Source: Chrysochromulina parva (taxonomy: Eukaryota; Haptophyta; Prymnesiales; Chrysochromulinaceae). From it: a stretch of 24,017 nt of DNA. The stretch is taken from the NCBI GenBank assembly GCA_002887195.1, contig PJAB01000550.1, positions 1-24,017 of the forward strand. The letters are read 5' to 3'. Both the position numbers and the translations under genes were made by a program. This document shows positions 1-7,391 of the stretch, one piece after another (within the stretch, counting starts at the first letter, position 1; each line of letters starts with the position of its first letter). The notes under the pieces were generated by a model that ran no database searches, had not been told where the DNA came from, and saw only the letters and a list, made by a program, of their open reading frames with translations.

Positions 1-40
<40 letters not shown>
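1..40. repeat. (GGC)n microsatellite
   Basis: About thirteen uninterrupted GGC units open the window. In the minus-strand gene that crosses it, the phase gives CCG codons, so the tract encodes a run of prolines. It may continue beyond the left edge, and such tracts are prone to length variation and assembly error. Confidence 0.9.
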
Positions 41-44
<4 letters not shown>

Positions 45-2612
45 TGGTGGCGGCGCGTCCGGAGGCGCCCAAGCCGCGTCGATGGCGGCGGCGAGGTCGT
101 CGTTGGGCTCGGCGGCGGAGATTCTGAGCTCGGCGGCGGAGATTCTGACGGCTTTCGCGGCGCCCACTTGCAATGTCACGACAGGCAGCGACTCCGCCTC
201 CACCGCCTCCGCCACCTCCATCTCCTGCACCAGCTCGCTCCGGGCTCGCCGCTCCTCGTCGTCGTCACCGGACTCATCCACTGTCTGCGTATCCACGTTC
301 GCGCCGCCGTCCTCGTCCTTGCCCGCTATTTGCCATCCTGGCTGCGGTGTCGGTGATGCTGGCTCCGGTGTCGGAGGCCGCGTGGTGGACGCCGCCTCCG
401 AAGGCCGCAGCGACCCTTCTAAAGGCAGCGTCGAAGCCGTCGCCGCAAACGCCTCCGCAACGATCGGGGGAGCCCACCCTGCCGCCGAGGTCCTCGCGTC
501 GGCCAACTGCTCGCCGTGCCGGAGCTTGCGATATTCCTCGAGCTGGCGTGCGTCCCGTGACGCCGACGGAGGCGTGGGCCTGTCCGCTTCCGCCGTGGCG
601 CCGGCACCCATCGTGTGCGCGTGGGGCGAGGGGCAGATGCCAAGGGCGGTGAACAACCGCAGTTCCGCCGCCGCCTTCCCCCCTGATCGGCTCGCGGCTG
701 CATCGGGCGAGGTGCAGATCCCGAGCGCGCTGAGTAGTCGTTGAGGAGCGCCCCACAGAGGCGCCTCCTCCAGCGCTGGAGCGGGCGCTGCAGGCTCGAC
801 GTATACAGTCCGATGGATGGGCGTGCTGGGCACGCTCGTTGCGTGTACGGCGCCGCGCGCCGCCGCATCGCAGGCGTGCGCGGCGGCCGTCATCGCCTCC
901 CTGCGTGCCGCCTCGGCGGCTTCGAAGGCGGCAGCGTCACGAATGCTCGCGTCCCTCAAGGCTTGCGTCTCTGCCCGCGCCGCCTCGGCCTCGAGGCGGT
1001 AGCGCTCCGCCTGCGCCTGTGCGAGCGCGCGCTTCTTCTCCGCCTCCGCCTTGGCCAGCTCCGCTTGCGCGAACGCCGCCTCCGCCTCCGCCTTCTCCGC
1101 GGCGGCCCTGGCGAGAGCCACCTCTCTGCGTGCGTGCGCAACGTCTTCGGCCTCGGAAGCCCGAGGAGATGTGCCTGTGGAACGTCTCAACGTCACTTCT
1201 TCGGCCTCGGAAGCCCAGGCCGACGACCCGCCTGCACTCGCCTCTGTCAGCGGCTGCCTCCTTGTGTTTGGTGTCTCTCGCCGCCTCGACGACGAGAAGG
1301 CCGCCGCGGCCGCCCGGTGCTGCGCCTCTGCCTCCGCTGCCGCGGCGGCTTCGGCCTCGGCCGGGTCGGCCTTGGCCGCGTCGAAGAGAGCCTGCCGAGA
1401 GCCCGAGGCAAAGGAGCTGGGAGGCTGCGGTGCGGGCTGTAGTGGTGGCTCGCGTAGAACGTCCATGCCCACGTCGGGTAGATTGGAGCTCAGCGCCGGC
1501 GTGTGCGCCTGCGCCTGCGAGCGTGCCTGACGCCGCTGAGCCATGGTGCCCTGTGAGTTGCTCCGTCGCATGGCGCCGCCGATGGTCGGGTTGAGGGCCG
1601 CGGCGGTGGAGACGGCCGCCAACTGGGCAGCGGCATCGACGGAGATCGCAGCTGCCCGCTTAGCGTGCTCGTGCGCTTCCCATCGCTCCCGCTCCGCCGC
1701 GCGGCGCGCCTGCTCGATGACGAGCCACGACTGGCGCTCGATCTCGCGCGCCTCCGCCTCCGCCTTGGCGCGTCGCTCGGCGTCGGCCGCCTCGCGCGTC
1801 TGCAGTTGCTGCTGGTCCCACCGCTGCCGCTCCGCCTCGCGCCTCGCATGCTCCTGGGCCTCCCACGCTGCGCGCTCGTTCGCGCGCCGTGCGGCGTCCG
1901 CAGCAGCAGCTTGCTCGCGCAGCGCCTTCTGCTGGAGCAGCAGGATCTGCTGCTGCTCGGCCGCCGCGCGCTCCTTAATCTGCTGCGCCTCCCACCGTGC
2001 CTCCGCCGCCCGTCGCAGCTCCGCTTCCTCGGCATCCCACATTCGTGCGAGCGTCGCACGTCGCTCCTCCTCCTCATGCTGCCAGCGCTGCCGGTCGGCA
2101 TCTTCCCAGGCGTTCAGCATCTGCGCACGCCGCTGCCGCTCTTCCTCCTCCCACGCCACGAGGTCGGTCTCACGGCGCTGCTGCTCGCGTGACCACCACA
2201 TGGCCTCCTCCACCTCGCTATCCAAATCGGCACCTGGACTCTCGGGTCGTAGGAGCACCGATCCGTACGCCCGTTCAATCGTCTGCCTGCTGCGCTCAAA
2301 TTCATTCTGCACGTCCTGCTTCGTCTGAGCAACTAGGCGAGCCTCTGTCTGCAAGTGTGCAAGCTTCCGAGCCAGCTCCATCGACTTGGCTTCCGCGTCG
2401 ACCTCGGCCAGGCGTCGCACAAGCTCCTGTGACAAATTTTGTACGGGGCTGCCGCCGCGCGGCGGCAATCCGTACATCGGCGATGAGGCACTGAGAAACA
2501 TTGGTGAATTCATCGGGTGCATGACAGACCAAGAAATCGTTTCGGGTCGAAGTGAACACATCGGTGAGTCCGGGAGAACTCGTGACCCGCCATCCCATGT
2601 AGGGTGATGCAT
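1..2612 (-). CDS. long Ala/Glu/Arg-rich coiled-coil protein, partial (C-terminus beyond left edge)
   Basis: The minus-strand frame with codons ending at positions divisible by three has no stop from about 2612 to the left edge, roughly 870 codons. I do not recognise the family. From the N-terminus it has a short Met/Pro/Ser-rich leader, then about 300 residues of highly charged helix rich in E, R, Q and A. Tryptophans recur in that helix in phrases such as AWEAQEHARREAERQRW and VIEQARRAAERERWEAHEH. A lower-complexity Ala/Ser/Pro region follows, then a second charged helix (EKAEAEAAFAQAELAKAEAEK), an acidic stretch (ESGDDDEERRARSE) and a poly-proline tract at the edge. No signal peptide or membrane segment is visible. 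The start is unsettled: in-frame ATGs lie at 2612, 2561, 2522 and 2513. It is divergent from the Pop4 gene across 73 bp. A cytoskeletal or scaffold role is only inference. A Ser/Arg/Cys-rich plus-strand frame over the same DNA is its mirror image. Confidence 0.8.
107..148 (-). repeat. perfect 21-bp tandem duplication inside the coiled-coil gene
   Basis: Two identical 21-bp units, 107-127 and 128-148, abut without a spacer. They keep the reading frame and duplicate the heptapeptide RISAAEL (second copy followed by P). Being perfect, the duplication is probably recent, or maintained by slippage. Confidence 0.85.
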
Positions 2613-2685
2613 ACGACAGAAAGTTTTCGGTGAAGTTGCGGGATGAAACACCGGCTGCCGAACACCTGGTGTCGTGTTTTTGTGA

Positions 2686-3267
2686 ATGGAGTTTGCAGAA
2701 GCCGTGCTCTCAGAACACAGCCGAAGGGACGTGGCGCAGGCCACGATCAAGAGCAAGCTACGCGGCCGCAAGCTGCTGCTCGAGAATGCCGTGACCATTG
2801 CCCCGGGCGAGCTGCGACGGCCGCGTCGCTCCTCTGCTGCGGGCGCAGCTGCTGGCAAAGGTAAGAGTGCACGGCTTGCAGGCGCAGGCATGTCGCGCGC
2901 CGCAAGGCGCAAGGTGCTCATCGAGGCGGTGCGCTCGGTCACCTACGAGCAGCTTCTGCAGCAGCACGCTGCCTGGCAAAAGTACGCGGCGCATGCGCTC
3001 CGCGCCGCCAAAGACGCCGCCGAGGCATCGCAGCTGATGAATCAGCTCGACTGGCACGGCGCGCGTATACGAGTAGTGCACAGCCGCTGCGGTTCGTACG
3101 AGCATGCCGTTGGCCTCGTCCTCGCCGAGACGAAACGCATGCTCCTTCTGCTCAGCGAAACCAAGCGCGTGTGGGTGCCCAAGGTCGGCAGCGTCGTCGA
3201 GCTCACGCTGCCGGCAGCTAGTCCTTGTGGGCTGCTCTCAGTACAGTGCGAGGCCGAGCACCATTGA
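2686..3267 (+). CDS. POP4: RNase P/MRP protein subunit Pop4 (Rpp29/p29)
   Basis: This 193-residue protein matches the eukaryotic/archaeal Rpp29 family. Members bind the RNase P and MRP RNAs and help process tRNA 5' ends in the nucleus and nucleolus. The basic N-terminal third (to about residue 75) is variable. Residues 70-100 (RAARRKVL, then YEQLLQQHAAWQKYA) correspond to the helix before the core. Residues 117-175 carry the Sm-like beta barrel: MNQLDWHGARIRVVHSRC, SYEHAVGLVLAETKRML and a VWVPKVGSVVEL strand, matching the usual pattern of a leader 'l..aDlhGa.i.V..skcps.vG..Givl.ETk..l' and 'vPK...vf'. The start is the first ATG. The C-terminus ends soon after the barrel (GLLSVQCEAEHH), without the basic tail seen in animal and yeast proteins, so a short or mis-spliced end is possible. 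It lies 73 bp from the divergent coiled-coil gene and upstream of the RSH gene on the same strand. Confidence 0.82.
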   Translation: MEFAEAVLSEHSRRDVAQATIKSKLRGRKLLLENAVTIAPGELRRPRRSSAAGAAAGKGKSARLAGAGMSRAARRKVLIEAVRSVTYEQLLQQHAAWQKYAAHALRAAKDAAEASQLMNQLDWHGARIRVVHSRCGSYEHAVGLVLAETKRMLLLLSETKRVWVPKVGSVVELTLPAASPCGLLSVQCEAEHH

Positions 3268-3439
3268 TTGAAAGGAGTTTGTGAATATACATGTGCTGTT
3301 GCCGCCTCGGAAACGCCGTGATGAGCGCATACGATCGGGGGGCGAGGTCTTTCTCTTTGATCGCGCCGCCATCGAGTCCCATTCCCTTGTCGAGGCACAG
3401 GCGTCTCAGGGTCGAGCCCTCGCCAGAGCAGCGGCGGTC

Positions 3440-5659
3440 ATGTGGGGAATACTGATTTGCTTGGCGCTACTTCGGCCACCACTACTGCAACGTGTGACCC
3501 CCTTCAGCCGGCGCTGTGCCGCGCCGAGCTCAGCATTGCAGTTTGCCAGGGAGATCTCACAGGATGCACCGTGCCTCATCGAGCACATCGATGCCGTCAG
3601 CAAGGATCCAGAAGTGCTCGAGTCCCTGGAGGAGTACTACCGGCGGGTCTTGGACACAACGGACTATCTTCGGCCATCTGCTCAAAAGGAAGTCAGGCGA
3701 GCGCTCGAAGTGGCGCTGCTTGCCCACCACGGACAGCGTCGGCGCTCCGGTGAGCCCTTCATCACACATCCGGTGGCAGTCGCGATCATCCTCGCTCAGT
3801 CGCAGATGGAGAAATCAACGATTATTGCCGGGTTGCTTCACGACACGGTAGAGGACACAAGCCTCACGTTCCACGAGCTCGAGCGGCTTTTCGGCTCGAC
3901 GGTGCGCAAGATCGTCGAAGGCGAGACCAAGGTTTCGAAGCTGCCAAAGATGGTCCGCAGCCAGATTGATACGCTCCAGGCCTCTTCCAAAGCGGAGGAG
4001 CAGATGGAGAATATGCGGAGCATGTTCATCGCCATGGCCGATGACTGGCGCGTGGTCGTGGTGAAGCTCGCCGATCGTCTGCACAACATGCGCACGCTCC
4101 AATACATGCCGGTGCACAAGCGCGCCTCGATCGCGCGAGAGACGCTCGAGATCTTCTCGCCGCTCGCGCATCGGCTGGGCATGTGGCAGTACAAGACCGA
4201 GCTCGCCGACCTGAGCTTCAAGTATCTGTTCCCGGACGAGTACGACGACTTGAGTACCAAGATCTCGTCCAAATTCGTTGCGTATGAGCGTACCCTCGAG
4301 GACGCCCAACAAACGATCGAGAACCTGCTGCTGACCGACCCGTGGCTGCAGGGCCGGCTGCGCTCGGTGCACGTCGGCGGGCGCACCAAGTCCATCTATT
4401 CGACCTTTAAGAAGATGCAGCGGCACGAGTGCGGCATCGAAAAGATTCACGACCTGGTGGCGTTGCGAGTGGTCCTCTGTCCCGAACCTGAGACTGCAGA
4501 TGGCGCTACGTCGCCGGGCTTGCAGAAGAGCAAGCAGCATTCTCCCGAGGAGGAGAATGCGTTGTGCTACCACGTGCTCGGGAAGGTGCACTCTTGCTGG
4601 ACGCCCATGCCACGCACGCTCAAAGACTACATCAGCTCGCCCAAACCCAACGGTTACCGCTCGCTGCACACGACTGTCCTGTGCGGCACACAGCCGCTCG
4701 AGGTGCAGATCCGCACGCAGGCGATGCACTTGGTCGCCGAGTATGGCGCGGCGGCGCACTGGGCATACAAGGACGAGGCAGCCTCGCTGCCGTGGCTGCA
4801 GATCATTCGACAATGGCAGGTGCAGGTGGACTCGGCGCACGAGTTCATGCAGCTAGTGCGCCGAGAGTTGCTCGGTACGCGGGTGTTCGTGTTTACGCGC
4901 AATGGGCGCATCCTCAATCTCGCCAAGGGAGCCACCCTCGGCGACGCCGCCAAGCACCTCAACATCTCTCTCAAAGGCACTGTACCCATGCTCAACGGGG
5001 CCAACGCGCCGCCTGCGACTGAGCTGCTGAATGGCGACATCGTGGCTTTCGAACGCTCCTCGATGCTCTTGCCGGGGCTTGCCCCTGCCGGCGCTTACGA
5101 CGCGCGCCCATCGAGCACGAGGAAAAAGCGCCCCCAGGGGTGGCAGCTCTGCCCAGACTGCCAACCACTGCCAGGCGATGAGCTGATAGGCGCAGGTGAG
5201 GTGAGTGAGCCAGACGTAGCAGGGGCAGCAGCAGGGGCAGCGATTGGAGATGGATCCAAGGTCGCCGCGTCAGGCACTATACACTGTGCCTTCGGGGAGT
5301 GCCCATCGCTAGCCAAGGAGCTGGACAGCGGCGAGCTCACCCTTGTGGATGCGGCGGCGCACCGGCAAGCGTTCCGGCAAGCTATGGATACCGCATCAAA
5401 GCCCGAGATGGGTTATCACGCGTCGATCGTCGTCTTCTGCAAGGACAGGCGCGGCATGCTGATGGACGTAGCGAGCGTCGTGACAAACGAGGCCACCAAC
5501 ATTGTAAACGTCAATTCGGAGATCTTCAATGCTGGCGGCAAGAGCGCGTTCAAGTACAGCGTCATGGTGCAGAATCGAACGCAGCTTGAGAATCTCATGG
5601 AGGCAGTGCGACGCGTCCCCGACGTCACAGAGGTGGTCCGAGGCAGGGACTACCGATGA
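3440..5659 (+). CDS. RSH: RelA/SpoT homologue, (p)ppGpp synthetase/hydrolase, probably plastid-targeted
   Basis: The 739-residue protein has the complete long RelA/SpoT layout. An HD hydrolase domain spans about residues 93-245, with H-x-G-Q, the HDTVED motif near 134-139 and the ADRLHNMRT phrase. A synthetase domain spans about 300-445, with GRTKSIYSTFKKMQ, DYISSPKPNGYRSLHT and EVQIRT followed by AEYGAAAHWAYK. Then come TGS (475-540), a Cys-containing ZFD-like segment (CPDCQPLPGDELIG ... IHCAFGECPSL) and a C-terminal ACT domain (about 658-739). Such enzymes make and destroy ppGpp; in algae and plants they act in the plastid. The first ATG, 3440, opens with MWGILICLALLRPPLLQ, an ER-type signal peptide, then an Arg/Ser/Ala stretch that suits secondary-plastid import; the frame is open back to a GTG at 3281. 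The RxKD/ExDD charge-switch site reads TLKD. About 25 extra residues inside the ZFD contain a gtgagg, so a small unrecognised intron there is possible. Confidence 0.93.
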   Translation: MWGILICLALLRPPLLQRVTPFSRRCAAPSSALQFAREISQDAPCLIEHIDAVSKDPEVLESLEEYYRRVLDTTDYLRPSAQKEVRRALEVALLAHHGQRRRSGEPFITHPVAVAIILAQSQMEKSTIIAGLLHDTVEDTSLTFHELERLFGSTVRKIVEGETKVSKLPKMVRSQIDTLQASSKAEEQMENMRSMFIAMADDWRVVVVKLADRLHNMRTLQYMPVHKRASIARETLEIFSPLAHRLGMWQYKTELADLSFKYLFPDEYDDLSTKISSKFVAYERTLEDAQQTIENLLLTDPWLQGRLRSVHVGGRTKSIYSTFKKMQRHECGIEKIHDLVALRVVLCPEPETADGATSPGLQKSKQHSPEEENALCYHVLGKVHSCWTPMPRTLKDYISSPKPNGYRSLHTTVLCGTQPLEVQIRTQAMHLVAEYGAAAHWAYKDEAASLPWLQIIRQWQVQVDSAHEFMQLVRRELLGTRVFVFTRNGRILNLAKGATLGDAAKHLNISLKGTVPMLNGANAPPATELLNGDIVAFERSSMLLPGLAPAGAYDARPSSTRKKRPQGWQLCPDCQPLPGDELIGAGEVSEPDVAGAAAGAAIGDGSKVAASGTIHCAFGECPSLAKELDSGELTLVDAAAHRQAFRQAMDTASKPEMGYHASIVVFCKDRRGMLMDVASVVTNEATNIVNVNSEIFNAGGKSAFKYSVMVQNRTQLENLMEAVRRVPDVTEVVRGRDYR

Positions 5660-6155
5660 CGGCGGTGAACAGAGTGACGGCCGAGCCGCTCACGCGCCAC
5701 GCACAATTTGCATGCATATATGTTACAGCTCTCCGGATCTCTCTCAGTGTGCTGTGTGAGCGCCTTGGCCCTGCTCGGCCCGATACATCGCGTGGCACGG
5801 GCCACGGCCGCGGCCGGCGGTCGGCGTGGCGCGGGCGGAGTAGAGGCCACAGTGCCACACCCACAGGTAACCCACAGGCGAGGCCGCACAGCCCGCGCGA
5901 GGGGGAAGCAGAGCGGCGATACCGATTTTATCTTCAAAGATTACGCTACACGCTACGTAAATTACGAATAAACTATAATTTTCGAAATTCGTATAAGCTA
6001 TAACCCGCGAGCCGGCCCGGTACGGGCGGGGGGCGCGCCGCCGCCGCGGCGCAAGGGCCAAGGCGTATAGCCTCACGCCTGAGGGCATATTATGTGGCAC
6101 GGTTCGGGTTGCGAGCGCCACACGCTGTCTAGAGTGTGCTACCTCCCGAGTCCCT
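5660..6155. other. convergent intergenic region with an AT-rich to GC-rich step
   Basis: This stretch between two converging genes holds both 3' ends and no gene I can support. An AT-rich island at about 5930-6000, containing the near-palindrome aattttcgaaatt, is followed directly by very GC-rich sequence (6003-6060). Several open frames cross it, but none has recognisable protein features. Confidence 0.6.
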
Positions 6156-7136
6156 CTACGCAGCACGTGCACGCAAAACACGTGTGGCAGAGGCCACCAT
6201 GAAGAGGCCGATCGGAACAGCTGCAGCGTACGCCAGGTGTGGCAGCGCTGAGAAGAGCGACTGACCGCCAGCCACAGGCTGATCGGTGTAGAGGTCGTAG
6301 CGGCGGTGGGTGTGCATCGGCATATTATCACGTGTCTTCTGCACAAGGTCAAGGTCGATTTCGAAGGGTTTCACGCCAACGTCGCCAGCGCCTCCAAACT
6401 GGGCCACCACTTTGCCCCACGGGTCCACCGCCATCGCGTGGCCCCACGACTGGCGCTTGTTGCCATGCTCATTGTGCTGACCCACCTGCGCTGCTGCGAC
6501 AACATACGTTTGACACTCGATGGCGCGGCACCTCAGCAATGTCTCCCAGTGCGCCTCCCCGGTCTTCATGGCAAACGCGGACGGGAAGGTGAGCACCTCG
6601 GCACCGTGTGTGAACGTGAGCTTCTGGTGCATCTCGGGGAAGCGCATGTCGTAGCAGATGGCCAAACCAAGCTTGCCGACGGGCGAGTCACAGCTGAGGA
6701 GCTCGCGGCCAGCTATCGCTTGCTTCGACTCAACTAGGCCGACCATTGGCACGTCGTACAGGTGGATCTTGCGGTATGCAGCTATGAGGCTCCCGGCTGA
6801 ATTGATGATTACGTGCGTATTATAGATCCGAGGATCGCCTTCAGGCCCTTTCTCCTGGTAGCCACCTAGCGAAAGCCACACCGATTCATCTTGGGCGAGT
6901 TGCTTGTACCAACCCATGGTTGGGCCATCCAACGTCTCCGCCACAGCCTGGGCCTCGCCTGCTTGAGCACCCATGAAAGAAAAACACTCGGGGAAGAAGA
7001 CGATTTGGCATCCTTTTCGGACGGCCTCTTGGGTGAGCTTCTTGCAAGTCGCGAAATTGGCAGCCGTGTCATTGATCGACGTCATTTGCACCAGGCCTGC
7101 GATGCAACGGCGTGAAGGGCTGGACATTGTTGGCAT
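6156..7136 (-). CDS. NIT1: Nit1-type carbon-nitrogen hydrolase (deaminated glutathione amidase) with C-terminal membrane anchor
   Basis: This is a nitrilase-superfamily protein of the Nit1 branch, 326 residues from the first ATG (7136; a second ATG lies at 7127). Family members hydrolyse deaminated glutathione, a metabolite-repair reaction. The catalytic triad is visible: Glu50 in FFPECFSF, Lys123 in YRKIHLYDV and Cys161 in LAICYDMRFPE. Other family phrases are SPVGKLGLAICYDM, PSAFAMKTGEAHWETLLRCR, AIECQTYVVAAAQVGQH, GHAMAVDPWG and the closing HRRYDLY. The family normally ends near that last phrase. Here about 30 more residues follow, containing YAAAVPIGLFMVASATRVL and a basic end (RARAA), which looks like a single C-terminal transmembrane anchor. 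No N-terminal targeting signal is obvious. It converges with the RSH gene and lies downstream of the photolyase gene on the same strand. Single exon. Confidence 0.9.
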   Translation of the reverse strand: MPTMSSPSRRCIAGLVQMTSINDTAANFATCKKLTQEAVRKGCQIVFFPECFSFMGAQAGEAQAVAETLDGPTMGWYKQLAQDESVWLSLGGYQEKGPEGDPRIYNTHVIINSAGSLIAAYRKIHLYDVPMVGLVESKQAIAGRELLSCDSPVGKLGLAICYDMRFPEMHQKLTFTHGAEVLTFPSAFAMKTGEAHWETLLRCRAIECQTYVVAAAQVGQHNEHGNKRQSWGHAMAVDPWGKVVAQFGGAGDVGVKPFEIDLDLVQKTRDNMPMHTHRRYDLYTDQPVAGGQSLFSALPHLAYAAAVPIGLFMVASATRVLRARAA

Positions 7137-7391
7137 AGATTGAAACTTGTCTAAGAAAGGGGGCTCAAGTTTCAATGCTGTGAAGAACTAAACCCAATAC
7201 TGTGAAAAGAGAGAGTGAAGTCACGCCTTGTCTTGTGTTCACGGTAGACATGTCTGAGTGAGAGTGCCACATACTTGATAGTTGATCCTCATGTGCGTGA
7301 CTTTGAGAGAGCACGGGAACCGGCCGTTCGGGCCGTGCTAGACAACCAGCATGAGTGTTCGTCACTCGACTGACTTCATGTGACTCTCGAA

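Noticed and set aside
1543..2328. 261-residue plus-strand Ser/Arg/Cys-rich frame
   Set aside because: It is the antisense image of the minus-strand coiled-coil gene; its composition follows from reversing Glu/Arg/Ala codons.
2859..2892. possible intron in Pop4 (ggcaaag|gtaaga ... gcttgcag)
   Set aside because: The implied intron is only about 20 bases, far shorter than the 71-109 bp introns seen here.
3281..3439. 53-residue N-terminal extension of RSH
   Set aside because: It would need a GTG start; the first ATG at 3440 begins a convincing signal peptide.
3815..4840. 341-residue minus-strand frame
   Set aside because: It lies wholly antisense to the strongly supported RSH domains and has no recognisable features of its own.
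3440..7136. bacterial origin of the segment, because RSH and nitrilase resemble bacterial genes
   Set aside because: Neighbouring genes are eukaryotic with introns, RSH has a signal peptide, and Nit1 is an ordinary eukaryotic enzyme, so plastid-derived or native nuclear genes explain it.
7137..7175. 13-residue N-terminal extension of the Nit1 protein
   Set aside because: It begins at TTG, not ATG, and the family homology starts after ATG 7136.
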